In this document: piece by piece, positions 8,163 to 17,145 of the stretch
How positions within the stretch are numbered: the stretch's first letter is position 1
How the letters are laid out: every line of letters starts with the position of its first letter
Assembly (NCBI GenBank): GCA_024707075.1
Contig: JANQAK010000001.1
Coordinates: 890,001-954,000 of the forward strand
Direction: 5' to 3'
DNA length: 64,000 bases
Source of the DNA: Afipia sp.
Lineage (GTDB): Bacteria; Pseudomonadota; Alphaproteobacteria; Rhizobiales; Xanthobacteraceae
Translations under genes and position numbers: made by a program
The notes under the pieces: model-generated
Databases searched by the model: none
What the model was told of the DNA's origin: nothing
The model's input: only the letters and a program-made list of their open reading frames with translations

Positions 8163-10562
8163 TTACTTGACGTACTTCGCGGGCACCACTGCGGGCTCCG
8201 GTTCAAAGCGGATCCGATACGACAGCGCGGCGTAGCGACCCGAGGCCGGTACCGCGTGACCCGCGTAGTACTGCGCGTAATACATCGCGTCGCCGATGTT
8301 GTAGACGTTGAGCTGTAGCGTCGAATTGCGCGTAACCTTGTAGGCCGCCATCGCATCGAACTTCCAGAACGCCGGCACATAAGCCGTATTGGTAGTATTG
8401 GCGAAGGCGTCGTCCTGGTATTGCGCGCCGCCACCGATGGTCAGGTCCGGCGTGATCGCGTAGCTCGTCCACAGGTTGAAGTTGTTGTGCGGCGTGCTGG
8501 GCAGCGCGCGGCCCAATTCGGCGAGGTTACTGGTCTTGACGATCTCGGACTGTAGATAGCTGTAGCCCGCATAGATCTGCCACTTGTCGGTCAGCGCACC
8601 GGCAACGCCGAGTTCGACGCCATCCACCCGCGCAAGACCGTCGAGCACCAAAGCCGCGGTGGTATTGGCGGGATCGGACGGGATTCGCAGATTTGTCTTC
8701 TCGATCCGGAAAATTGCGCCGGTGACGCTGAGCTTGTTGTTGAGGAAGTCGGCCTTGGCGCCGACCTCGATGGTCGTGTTTTTCTCAGGATCCAGTAGCG
8801 GGCTCGCGGCATTGTTCAATGCACTTGAGAGCACGCCGAACTCTGCGGATGGATTGAACGACACACCGTAAGCCGCATAGACGCTTGAATTCTTGGTCGG
8901 ATGGAACACACCGCCCACGCGCCAGCTCGTCATATCGTCTGTGCGGGACAGATTGCGATTGGCGGGCGTGGCATTGCCCGGGTCGCCGAACTCGGCGACG
9001 TAATGATCCTGCCGGATCGACCCAAGCACCTCGAAGTATTCGTTGAGTTTGATCTGATCGAATGCGTAAGCCGCAATCGTTGTTGCCTCGGTCGACAGCG
9101 ACGTATTATAGCCGCCAAAAGATCCACCGAATGACGTATCGACGGGATAGTAGGCGCTCGTCCGGCAAAGCGCATTGGTGGGTGCGCAAAGATTGCTCGC
9201 ATCCATGCCGCGGGCGCGCTGCTGGTAACGCGTTTCGCGCGTCGCCTCGAAACCGGCTGAAAATGTGTGCAGCAACGAGCCGGTATAAAACTTGCCGCCG
9301 ATATCGGTCTGGTTCGTCAGCAGCGTGTTGTTGGTCTCGATCTGGAAGTGCTGCCTTCCGATGGTCATCTGATCCACCGGATAATTGTACTGACCCGCCG
9401 GCAACGGCGCGGCGAACGGAGTATTCGTATTATCGCCGAGCGAGCGCGGCGCGGTGTTGATTGCAAAACGATCGTTGCTGACGTAACGCGTTGCGTTGCT
9501 GATTTTGAGGTCGGGCGCGAGATCGCGCTCAATCTTGATCGTACCGATGTGGGTATCGGTCTGCACGACATCCGCGAGCGGGCCGTTCTTGACGCCGTAC
9601 CAGTTGCTGCGCGGCACCGGGATCGGCGTCGTGGCCTGGCCGTTACCGTAATAGCCCTGGCTTGTCAGCAAGCCCGTTGTGGGGCTGCGAACCGGCGCGG
9701 GAAGATATGGAACGCCGTAGTCGGGAACGCTCTCTTCACCCTGATAGATATAGCTAATGGTCGCCCGCGTTTCCGGATTCAGATCGATCTTGATCGACGG
9801 CGCGACGCCCCAGCGCTTGACGCCAACATTGTCGCGATCCGGCGTCGGCATGTCCTGATACATCGCCGCGATGCGCGCCGAGATGTTGTCCTTCTTGCCA
9901 CTGGCGTCGAGTTCGGTGCGATAGCCGCCCGCGGTGGTGCCGGTCACGAAGCCTTCGACATAAGGCACGCCGGTCGGCAGCTTGCTCACGAGATTGATCG
10001 CGCCGCCGGTGGAACCGCGACCGAAGGCGAAGGCGGACGGCCCCTTGTAGACTTCGACGCGATCGACGTTGAACAGATCGCGCGTGTACCAGCCCGGATC
10101 GCGGATGCCGTCGCGGAAAATGTCGCCGCGCGCCGCGAAGCCGCGGATAATCGGCGTATCACCCTGGTTGCCGCCTTCGCCCGCCGAGAAGGTGATACCC
10201 GGCACCGTGCGCAACGCATCTTCCATGCTGGTGAGGCGCTGTTCCTGAAGCACTTGCTGGGTCACGACGTTGACCGTCTGCGGCGTGTCGAGCAGCGGGG
10301 TCGGAATGCGTGAGACCTGCGGCGCCGTCGCCTGGTAGCCCGTGCCGTTGCCAGCGTTGTCCTGTACATCGATCGTTGGGAGAGCTTCCTGCGCCGTCGC
10401 GGTTGTCGCCAGCATCACCGACGCCAGGCTGAGCATCGCCGTATGCGGTTTACCCATCGAAGAACGGATGAAGGATGATTCCGCCTCCAGCGCAGCGGTG
10501 GCCATCACACCGTCCGTCTTGTTCCTGCTCGACCGCATTCCGTTGACCGCATTCCGACTCAT
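8163..10562 (-). CDS. fiu: TonB-dependent siderophore receptor, Fiu-like (catecholate type)
   Basis: A 799-residue outer-membrane receptor. A late signal peptide ([18 protein letters not shown], about residues 41-58) suggests that a start further in (M20 at 10505 or M36 at 10457) is possible; M1 at 10562 has GGGGGC upstream and is kept. The plug domain spans about 93-195 ([45 protein letters not shown]). The rest is a 22-strand barrel with a loop near [10 protein letters not shown]. It would import ferric catecholates, energised by TonB-ExbBD such as the set at 14.6-16.8 kb. Pairing with a PKHD dioxygenase gene is typical of fiu-ybiX/piuA-piuC loci. Iron control is likely (see 10759-10800). 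Confidence 0.85.
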   Translation of the reverse strand: MSRNAVNGMRSSRNKTDGVMATAALEAESSFIRSSMGKPHTAMLSLASVMLATTATAQEALPTIDVQDNAGNGTGYQATAPQVSRIPTPLLDTPQTVNVVTQQVLQEQRLTSMEDALRTVPGITFSAGEGGNQGDTPIIRGFAARGDIFRDGIRDPGWYTRDLFNVDRVEVYKGPSAFAFGRGSTGGAINLVSKLPTGVPYVEGFVTGTTAGGYRTELDASGKKDNISARIAAMYQDMPTPDRDNVGVKRWGVAPSIKIDLNPETRATISYIYQGEESVPDYGVPYLPAPVRSPTTGLLTSQGYYGNGQATTPIPVPRSNWYGVKNGPLADVVQTDTHIGTIKIERDLAPDLKISNATRYVSNDRFAINTAPRSLGDNTNTPFAAPLPAGQYNYPVDQMTIGRQHFQIETNNTLLTNQTDIGGKFYTGSLLHTFSAGFEATRETRYQQRARGMDASNLCAPTNALCRTSAYYPVDTSFGGSFGGYNTSLSTEATTIAAYAFDQIKLNEYFEVLGSIRQDHYVAEFGDPGNATPANRNLSRTDDMTSWRVGGVFHPTKNSSVYAAYGVSFNPSAEFGVLSSALNNAASPLLDPEKNTTIEVGAKADFLNNKLSVTGAIFRIEKTNLRIPSDPANTTAALVLDGLARVDGVELGVAGALTDKWQIYAGYSYLQSEIVKTSNLAELGRALPSTPHNNFNLWTSYAITPDLTIGGGAQYQDDAFANTTNTAYVPAFWKFDAMAAYKVTRNSTLQLNVYNIGDAMYYAQYYAGHAVPASGRYAALSYRIRFEPEPAVVPAKYVK

Positions 10563-10758
10563 CGCTTAGCCCCCAAGCACTTCTTGCCGCATTCATCTGA
10601 ACGGCGAATTCAAGGCAGCGTTTTGGAAACTATGAGCCTGCAGGGCAACCCTTCGAACTTAGAATTGCTTCAGACTGCAGCGTCTCGAAGCATTCGCGAT
10701 TGCGCGGATATGCGCTGTTTGACTAAACAACTTGAAGATGCGCGCCATGGCGTTGCGT

Positions 10759-10800
10759 TTTAGAATCGGTCGAAATCAACCTGTTTAGAACGAGTCCAAA
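10759..10800. promoter_or_regulatory. Two iron-control-element (Irr box)-like sites between fiu and PepSY gene
   Basis: TTTAGAATCGGTCGAAA (10759-10775) and TTTAGAACGAGTCCAAA (10784-10800) share a perfect TTTAGAA left half and a degenerate right half, against a TTTAGAA-N3-TTCTAAA type palindrome known for Irr in Bradyrhizobium. They are 25 bases apart, and the second ends at the start codon of the PepSY gene. Confidence 0.5.
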
Positions 10801-11987
10801 TGTCCGCAGCAATTTCCACACCTCGTCGCGGATCGCTGAAACGGCTGTGGCGCAACATCCATTTGTGGCTTGGCGTCGGACTGTTCGTTCTGCTCGTACC
10901 GATCGCGCTGTCGGGCGCGATCCTCGTCTATCACGACGCCATCGAAGAATTCACGCGGACGCCGGCAGGCGCTGTCACGCCCGCAACGCCGACCAACCTC
11001 ACCAAAGCCGTGGCGAATGCAAAGACCGCCGCCGGTTCCGGCTTTCAGCCGGTGAACATCCGCATCCCCGACGACGCGCGCGTGCCGCTGGGAATTCTGC
11101 TGCGCGGCCAGGCGCGCCAGCAAGGCGAGCGTCCCCCGTTTCTCATGGCGCTGATCGACCGCCACGACAGCCGCGTGCTGAAAATTTCCGACTTCCGGAA
11201 CACGTTCTTCGGCTTCATGCATTCGTTTCACGAAAACCTTACGATCCCGTTTTACTACGGCCGCGACATCGTCGGCTGGGGCGGCGTCGGCATGCTGATC
11301 CTCGCATTGACGGGCCTCTATCTCTGGTGGCCTCGGCGAGGTCAGTGGTCGCGCGCCTTCGCGTGGCGGCGCAGTCCCGCGACCTCATCCAACCTGCATT
11401 ACCTCACCGGCTTCTGGATCTGCTTTCCGCTGGCGCTGGTGTCCCTCACCGGCATCTATCTCGCATGGCCGCAGCAGGGCCGCTCGGTGTTGTCGTCGAT
11501 GGCGTCGATGACACCGCAGCCGGCGCGCGGCGCCGGTCCCGGCGGCGGACCTCTGATCGCAGAGCCTGCACGCTCACCGTCCGACGTCTACACGATGGCT
11601 TCAGGACTCGGCCGCGGACAGGTCGACATGATCGGGTTTCCGAACATGCAGGGCGCGCTGTGGCGTGTGCGCCTGAACGCGGAAAATCGCACCGAGCCGG
11701 TCACAATCATGGTCAATGACCGCAGCGGGTCGATCACAACCGTCGAACCGCTCACCGGCGACCGTGTCGCCTTCTGGATCTGCTGGCTGCATGAAGGCAG
11801 CCACTCCGGTGAGATATGGCGTTTCATCGTGTTCCTCAGCGGCGTGATTCCCGCTGTCCTCGGTGTCACCGGCATCCTGATCTGGCTGCGCCAGCGCCGT
11901 CAGCGCAAGCTGGTGAAGACCGGGACGCCTTCCGTCGCGGCGAAGACGCCGGCGCAACCGGTCGGCAGCGCCAGCCCGGCGGAATAA
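10800..11987 (+). CDS. PepSY-associated TM-helix protein, putative siderophore-iron reductase
   Basis: A 395-residue inner-membrane protein with four predicted spans (about 22-44, 157-177, 203-223, 348-370) and a PepSY-type periplasmic region between spans 1 and 2. Conserved histidines lie at or near the spans (H21, H141, H144, H200, and LHEGSH near 338-343), as expected for a b-type haem protein. Relatives near siderophore receptors (FoxB/FsrB-like) are thought to reduce ferric-siderophore iron in the periplasm. It is divergent from the receptor, with shared regulatory DNA. No good ribosome-binding site precedes ATG 10800, where an Irr-like repeat overlaps. The reductase role is inferred. 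Confidence 0.8.
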   Translation: MSAAISTPRRGSLKRLWRNIHLWLGVGLFVLLVPIALSGAILVYHDAIEEFTRTPAGAVTPATPTNLTKAVANAKTAAGSGFQPVNIRIPDDARVPLGILLRGQARQQGERPPFLMALIDRHDSRVLKISDFRNTFFGFMHSFHENLTIPFYYGRDIVGWGGVGMLILALTGLYLWWPRRGQWSRAFAWRRSPATSSNLHYLTGFWICFPLALVSLTGIYLAWPQQGRSVLSSMASMTPQPARGAGPGGGPLIAEPARSPSDVYTMASGLGRGQVDMIGFPNMQGALWRVRLNAENRTEPVTIMVNDRSGSITTVEPLTGDRVAFWICWLHEGSHSGEIWRFIVFLSGVIPAVLGVTGILIWLRQRRQRKLVKTGTPSVAAKTPAQPVGSASPAE

Positions 11988-12169
11988 CCACCTTCGCATC
12001 AGACAAGTCTGGCGACCGGCGCCGCGTCGCGCGGCGGCGCGGCTGATTGCGCGCGCCCGCAAACTTCCTTGCCGGATTGAATCGGCGCGCGCCCTCTGCC
12101 CTTCCCTGTTTCGTTTCCGCAATCCTCCTGCCTTTGATCCAATCTCATCCTACCCAATCGCAAGACTCT

Positions 12170-12189
12170 TATTGCGAATAGTTCGCATT
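12170..12189. promoter_or_regulatory. Fur-family-like palindrome before TonB-dependent receptor
   Basis: TGCGAA-TAG-TTCGCA (12173-12187), with flanking AT and AT, forms a perfect inverted repeat in an AT-rich tract 44 bases before the receptor start. The shape resembles alphaproteobacterial Fur/Mur boxes. The rest of 11988-12230 is non-coding and shows no other clear element. Confidence 0.5.
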
Positions 12190-12230
12190 TGCATTATCAA
12201 CAAGACAGATTGGTTTGGGTTGAGGGGAAA

Positions 12231-14330
12231 ATGCGTTTGAGATCATGGGTTTCTGCGACGGGCATGGCATGTCTGGCGGCGGGTCTGGTCGGAACCGCCG
12301 AGCTTGAAGCACAGGAGGCGCTTCCGGAAATCGCGGTCTCCGCGCCAGCGGCATCGGGCGACAACCTTCAGCCTGGGCCGGTCAACATCACCGACACCAC
12401 CTTTCAGTCGACCACCGCCATCACTGGGCGCGAAATTCAGCGCAGCAGCGCCGCCTCCCTTGCGGACTTGCTGTCCGGGCTGCCGGGTGTCTCGTCATCG
12501 ACCTTCGCGCCGGGCGCGAGCCGTCCGAACATCCGCGGCCTCGACGACTATCGCGTGCGCGTTCAGGAGAACGGCATCGGCTCGCAGGACGCATCGGATT
12601 TCAGCCAGGACCATCAAGTACCGATCGATCCGCTCAGCGCCGACAAGATCGAGGTTATCCGCGGTCCGGCGACGCTGCGTTATGGATCGCAGGCGATCGG
12701 CGGCGTGGTGAGCGCCACCAACAACCGCATTCCCGACGCGCTGACGCCGGGCGGATTCACCGCGCGCTTCAAGGGCGGAGCGTCATCGGTCGACAACGGC
12801 CTCGACGGCGCGGTCAGTCTCGATGCCAGCGGCCGCAATGTCGCGTTCCATACCGACGCCTATGGGCGGCGCGCCGGCGACTATCGCATTCCCGGCGGCG
12901 TGCAGACCAACACACGGCTGCAATCGGAAGGACAGTCCGTCGGCGGCTCATACATTTTCGACGGCGGCTATATCGGCACCGCGATCCAGCACATTACCAG
13001 CCTGTATCACATCCCCGGCGTCATCGACACGCGCGAGAATACGCGCATCGATCTCGAACAAACCAAGTGGACCAGCAAGGGCGAATGGCGCGCGCCCACC
13101 GACGGCATCGACGCGGTGCGCTTCACGTTCGGCGCGAGCGACTACAGGCACAACGAACTCGGCATTGGCAGCAACGGCATCGATGGCGTGCAGAACGTCA
13201 TCAAGAACCGCGAACTGGAAGGCCGGTTCGAGCTTGACCATGCGGCGGTCGCCACCGCGTTCGGCGCGCTGACGGGAACGTGGGGCGCGCAAATCGGCCA
13301 TCGGGAGCTCGGAACAGCGGGAAGTCTCGGAGGCCTGCTCGCGCCCACGAAAACCGATACCGCCGCAATCTTCGGCTTCGAGCAGATCAAATTCACCGAC
13401 ACCTTGAAGCTACAAGTGGCGGGGCGCATCGAGAACCATCTCGTCAAGGGGCTGGCGCCGTCGTTCCCGGCGGACTTCCTGCCGCCGCCGAACACATTCA
13501 CCGAGGAGGCAGGCCGCCGCTCCTTCGCACCGAAGAGCGTCAGCGTCGGCGTTCTGAAGGATCTGCCGTGGGACATGGTGGCGACGCTCACGGCGCAGCG
13601 CGTGCAGCGCGCGCCGGCGGCTCCCGAACTTTACTCACGCGGCTCCGACGATGCCTCCGGCACCTTCGTGATCGGTAATCCGAACCTCAAGATCGAGACC
13701 GCGCAGACCGCGGAAATCGGCCTCAAGCGCGCCAGGGGCCAGCTTCGTTTCGAGACCAGCCTCTACTACACGTACTACAAGGATTTCATCTTCAAGCAGG
13801 TGACCGGCAACTATTGTACCGACGCCTTTGCTACCTGCGGCGCGGCCGGTCCGCTGATCCAGGTCGCCTATGGCCAGCGCGACGCGATCTTCAGAGGCGC
13901 GGAACTGGCGGCACAGTTTGATGTGACCCCGCTCGGCGACGGCGTGTTCGGCATCGACGGCCAGTATGATATCGTGCGCGCGACCTTCACCGATGGAACC
14001 AGCGTGCCGCGCATCGCGCCAATGCGGCTCGGCGGCGGCGTGTGGTGGCGCAGCGCCGAATGGTACGCGCGCGTCGGGCTGCTGCATGCGTTCACGCAGA
14101 ACGACGTGTCTCTCAACGAGACGCCGACCGACGGTTACAATTTGCTCAGGGCAGAACTGAGCTACACGCATGCGTTCAGCCGGACCGATAACGGGCCGCG
14201 CGAGATCACGGTCGGCCTTGCCGGCGACAACCTGCTGAACGAGGCCATTCGCAATCATATCTCGTTCAAGAAGAACGAGGTTCTTCAGCCGGGTCTCGGC
14301 GTGAGGCTGTTCACGAATGTGAGATTCTGA
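12231..14330 (+). CDS. TonB-dependent receptor, ZnuD/iron-receptor group
   Basis: A 699-residue receptor starting at ATG 12231 with GAGGGG upstream. A signal peptide covers about residues 1-28 (cleavage near LEAQ). The plug spans about 55-165 (SLADLLSGLPGVSSS, RPNIRGLDDYRVRV, IEVIRGPATLRYGSQAIGGV), and the barrel ends in the outer-membrane signal ...LFTNVRF. The plug sequence resembles the ZnuD group, but the His-rich loops of zinc-binding ZnuD are absent, so substrate (zinc, haem, siderophore) is open. A Cys pair lies in one loop (NYCTDAFATC). It precedes exbB-exbD-tonB with 265 bases between, which suggests a dedicated energising set. Regulation by a Fur-family protein is suggested by the upstream palindrome. 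Confidence 0.85.
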   Translation: MRLRSWVSATGMACLAAGLVGTAELEAQEALPEIAVSAPAASGDNLQPGPVNITDTTFQSTTAITGREIQRSSAASLADLLSGLPGVSSSTFAPGASRPNIRGLDDYRVRVQENGIGSQDASDFSQDHQVPIDPLSADKIEVIRGPATLRYGSQAIGGVVSATNNRIPDALTPGGFTARFKGGASSVDNGLDGAVSLDASGRNVAFHTDAYGRRAGDYRIPGGVQTNTRLQSEGQSVGGSYIFDGGYIGTAIQHITSLYHIPGVIDTRENTRIDLEQTKWTSKGEWRAPTDGIDAVRFTFGASDYRHNELGIGSNGIDGVQNVIKNRELEGRFELDHAAVATAFGALTGTWGAQIGHRELGTAGSLGGLLAPTKTDTAAIFGFEQIKFTDTLKLQVAGRIENHLVKGLAPSFPADFLPPPNTFTEEAGRRSFAPKSVSVGVLKDLPWDMVATLTAQRVQRAPAAPELYSRGSDDASGTFVIGNPNLKIETAQTAEIGLKRARGQLRFETSLYYTYYKDFIFKQVTGNYCTDAFATCGAAGPLIQVAYGQRDAIFRGAELAAQFDVTPLGDGVFGIDGQYDIVRATFTDGTSVPRIAPMRLGGGVWWRSAEWYARVGLLHAFTQNDVSLNETPTDGYNLLRAELSYTHAFSRTDNGPREITVGLAGDNLLNEAIRNHISFKKNEVLQPGLGVRLFTNVRF

Positions 14331-14595
14331 AGGCCATGCAATCTGGAATCGTTCCATTTTCGGCCAAATCCAAGGTCACCGGTGGCGACAAGAACATCGC
14401 AGTGCACTATTCTGAAAATGAAAATTGCCTCTCGACGGAACGGGCAAATGCCGCGGTGGCTCATCGCGGATTTTTCATCGAGAGTCTGGACGCAACTGCT
14501 GGATCACACCTGCAAGACGGCAAACTATCCGACGTTGAACCTCCGACGTTGAAGTGATGTCGGCTGCGAATGCGATTTAAAGAAGTGGAGAGCAC
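14331..14595. other. Intergenic region before exbB, with a short tandem repeat
   Basis: No gene is supported. A short tandem repeat of CCGACGTTGAA lies at about 14529-14553. A 73-codon open frame at 14336-14557 has no family features and no good ribosome-binding site. Confidence 0.4.
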
Positions 14596-15582
14596 ATGAC
14601 CATCACCAAGAAGGCTGCCGGATCCCTGGTCTTGCTCGCCGCGGCAACGTTGCTGATAGCGCAGGCCTCTGCGCAAACCCCGGCTGCGCAAATGCCGACC
14701 CCGTCCAGCCCTCAAACTCCGGCCGTGCAGACTCCCGCCACCCCCGCAACGATGGCTCCGTCTCCGGCCGCGCAAGCGACGGTTGCCCAGACGCCTGCGG
14801 CTCAAACACCTGTCGCTCAGACCCCAAACGCTCCAGCGCCGGATACTCCGGTATCGGGTGTTCAGGCAACCACCGCGCCGGGCAAAAATCCTGCGCTGCC
14901 GCACAACCTGTCCCCGTGGGGCATGTTCATGGGCGCCGACATCGTCGTCAAAATCGTGATGATCGGACTGGCTTTCGCCTCGCTGCTGACATGGACGATC
15001 TGCGTCGCCAAGATGCTCGAACTGCGCAGCGAAACGTCGCATGCCAAGCGGCGCATCGAAGTGCTCGGCAACGACATCTCGCTGGCGGACGCCGAACGCG
15101 ACGCGCGTGATGGCAAGGACGCGGTCTCGCTGCTGGTGCAATCGGCCGCGACGGAAGCGGCGCTGTCCGATACAGTCAATGACGAAGGTTTCAAGGAGCG
15201 CGTCGAACTGCGACTCAGCCGCGTCGAGGCGGCGATGTCGCGCCGGATCGCGCGCGGCACCGGCATGCTCGCCACGATCGGCGCCACCGCGCCGTTCGTC
15301 GGCCTGTTCGGCACGGTGTGGGGGATCATGAATTCCTTCATCGGCATTTCCGAAGCGCACACCACCAATCTCGCAGTTGTCGCTCCGGGCATCGCCGAGG
15401 CGCTGCTCGCCACCGCGATGGGGCTGATCGCGGCGATTCCGGCGGTCGTGATCTACAACCATCTCGTCCGCATGATCTCGGCCTATCGCGCGCTGCTCGG
15501 CGATGCGACCGCGCAGGTGATGCTGCTGATCAGCCGCGATCAGGGCCGCCGCTCACTGCGCATCGCGCGCGCCGCGGAGTAA
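14596..15582 (+). CDS. exbB: TonB-system energizer ExbB
   Basis: A 328-residue proton-channel subunit. A signal-like stretch (1-26) is followed by a 65-residue low-complexity region of repeated Q-T-P-(A/V) units (27-95), then three membrane spans (about 113-135, 224-250, 266-290). The MotA/TolQ/ExbB signature is clear (MLATIGATAPFVGLFGTVWG and EALLATAMGLIAAIPAVVIY). ExbB and ExbD form the proton-driven motor that energises TonB for the two outer-membrane receptors upstream. GTGGAGAGC precedes the ATG. exbD begins 4 bases after its stop. Confidence 0.95.
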   Translation: MTITKKAAGSLVLLAAATLLIAQASAQTPAAQMPTPSSPQTPAVQTPATPATMAPSPAAQATVAQTPAAQTPVAQTPNAPAPDTPVSGVQATTAPGKNPALPHNLSPWGMFMGADIVVKIVMIGLAFASLLTWTICVAKMLELRSETSHAKRRIEVLGNDISLADAERDARDGKDAVSLLVQSAATEAALSDTVNDEGFKERVELRLSRVEAAMSRRIARGTGMLATIGATAPFVGLFGTVWGIMNSFIGISEAHTTNLAVVAPGIAEALLATAMGLIAAIPAVVIYNHLVRMISAYRALLGDATAQVMLLISRDQGRRSLRIARAAE

Positions 15583-15586
15583 CGTC

Positions 15587-16018
15587 ATGGGCGCGAAGCT
15601 GGGCGGAAAAGTCGCCGGTGCAGACGACGATCTGACCGAAGCGCACGAAATCAACGTCACGCCGTTCATCGACGTGATGCTGGTGCTTCTCATCATCTTC
15701 ATGGTGGCGGCGCCGCTGGCCACCGTCGATCTCGGCGTCGAGCTTCCGGCCTCGACCGCGACGCCGCCGCCGCGGCCGGACAAGCCGGTCTTCGTCACCG
15801 TGAAGCCGGATCTGTCGATTGCAGTCGGTGAGGACATCATTCCACGCGCGTCGCTGGCGACCACGCTCGACACCGCAACCAGCGGCAAGAAGAGCGATCC
15901 TGTCTATCTGCGCGCCGACAAGAGCGTGCCTTACGGCGACCTGATGGACGTGATGAACACGCTGCGCAACGCGGGCTATCTCAAGATCGCGCTCGTCGGG
16001 CTCGACGCAAGAAACTGA
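15587..16018 (+). CDS. exbD: TonB-system transport protein ExbD
   Basis: A 143-residue protein with one N-terminal membrane span (EINVTPFIDVMLVLLIIFMV, residues 21-40) that carries the proton-path Asp29, and a periplasmic domain (VELPASTATPPP onward) ending in GDLMDVMNTLRNAGYLKIALVGLD. Length and motif are those of the family. It starts 4 bases after exbB and is followed by tonB after 41 bases, so the three are one operon. Confidence 0.95.
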   Translation: MGAKLGGKVAGADDDLTEAHEINVTPFIDVMLVLLIIFMVAAPLATVDLGVELPASTATPPPRPDKPVFVTVKPDLSIAVGEDIIPRASLATTLDTATSGKKSDPVYLRADKSVPYGDLMDVMNTLRNAGYLKIALVGLDARN

Positions 16019-16059
16019 ACAGAAACTGACCAGAGACTGACGGCAAAGAACCTGTTGCA

Positions 16060-16809
16060 ATGAACACCCTTGTCCTGCACGGCCCGCCCGATCAAGCCGA
16101 CGTTCGCCGCTGGGCCCTGTCGGCTGCGCTCGTCGTGGCCGTTCACGCCGGAGCGATCGCTGCGGGACTGAACTGGTACACGCCGCCCGACGTCCTCGGC
16201 ACCGCATCCGAACCGATCATGCTCGATCTGGAATCCGCACCGCAGACGCCGGACCCCCAGCAACTCGATCTCGCGCCCGGCCCGCAGATGCAGGAGGCCG
16301 AACCGCCGCCGCCCGAACCCGAGACACCGCAGGAAGTTGTCGAGGAGCAGGTTCCGCCGACGCCCATGCAGGAAAAGGCGGAAGTCGTCGCTCCTCCGGA
16401 GAAGCCGAAGCCGCTGCCGAAGCCGATCGTCAAGCCGAAACCGAAGCCGGTCGAACGGCCGAAGAAGCCGACGGAAGCACCCGCGCCACGCACCACGGCG
16501 ACACCGCAGGCCGCCCAGGCCGCGCGCATGAGCTACAACGGCCTGCTGTCGGCGCATCTGCAACGCTACAAGCAGTATCCGTCCGGCGCGAAGGCCGCGG
16601 GTGAGCAGGGCGTGGCGATGCTGAGCTTCACGGTCAGCCGCAACGGTCAGGTGCTTGGCGCACGGCTGTCGCGATCGTCGGGATCGTCGGCGCTGGACGG
16701 CGAGACCATGTCGATGATCCGCCGCGCGCAGCCACTGCCATCGTTCCCGCCGGAAATGACGCAAAGCTCCGCGAGCTTCACGGTGCCGGTGCGCTTCTTC
16801 CTGCGCTGA
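16060..16809 (+). CDS. tonB: Energy transducer TonB
   Basis: A 249-residue protein with an N-terminal membrane anchor (about 18-38, with H29 inside the span), a long Pro/Glu/Lys linker (about 60-150, with EPPPPEPE and KPKPKPVERPKKP) that crosses the periplasm, and a C-terminal TonB domain (about 155-249; LQRYKQYPSGAKAAGEQGVA, VLGARLSRSSGSSALD). It couples the ExbBD motor to outer-membrane receptors by contacting their TonB boxes. It is the last gene of the exbB-exbD-tonB run. A small GC hairpin (around 16834-16853) follows the stop and may act as a terminator. Confidence 0.93.
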   Translation: MNTLVLHGPPDQADVRRWALSAALVVAVHAGAIAAGLNWYTPPDVLGTASEPIMLDLESAPQTPDPQQLDLAPGPQMQEAEPPPPEPETPQEVVEEQVPPTPMQEKAEVVAPPEKPKPLPKPIVKPKPKPVERPKKPTEAPAPRTTATPQAAQAARMSYNGLLSAHLQRYKQYPSGAKAAGEQGVAMLSFTVSRNGQVLGARLSRSSGSSALDGETMSMIRRAQPLPSFPPEMTQSSASFTVPVRFFLR

Positions 16810-16909
16810 CATCCATCCGCGTGCTTCAACCGTCATGGCCGGGCCTGTCCCGGCCATTGTCGTCTTCGGCATTCAGCGAATCTCGCCGGCAAAATTCATG
16901 AGGCAAGAA

Positions 16910-16947
16910 TTGACCGCATGATTGATCGTTGACCGCACGATTGACCG
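16910..16947. repeat. Tandem 19-bp direct repeat upstream of cioA
   Basis: TTGACCGCATGATTGATCG (16910-16928) is followed at once by TTGACCGCACGATTGACCG (16929-16947), 17 of 19 identical. It lies about 200 bases before cioA. The period of nearly two helix turns could suit a regulator, but this is unproven. Confidence 0.55.
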
Positions 16948-16980
16948 GCTGATTCAGGCACAAGAATAGCTTTTATACTT

Positions 16981-17029
16981 GGGCATGATCTTTTCCGAAA
17001 ACCGGTGCCCACTTTTCGGGATCATGCCC
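16981..17029. repeat. Dispersed palindrome with GATC ends (family D)
   Basis: GGGCATGATC at the left pairs with GATCATGCCC at the right, with TTTTCCGAAAACCGG and CCACTTTTCGG inside. This sequence is a familiar intergenic repeat of Bradyrhizobium-like genomes. Together with the tandem repeat at 16910 it fills most of the 336-base gap between tonB and cioA. Confidence 0.75.
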
Positions 17030-17145
17030 GTTTGCCGCAGGCGCGATCGCCTTCGAGCCATGCAACATTGCAAGCCGCGACGATTATCAATCGCCGCGGT
17101 TTGCGTGCTATAGCATTCGCGGATTGGACATACCGGAGGTCCGCG

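Noticed and set aside
9267-10313. Plus-strand open frame opposite the Fiu receptor gene
   Set aside because: Charged low-complexity product with no family match; the receptor on the other strand has full motif support.
14336-14557. Possible 73-residue small gene (HemP-like) between receptor and exbB
   Set aside because: No HemP signature, no ribosome-binding site and no family features.
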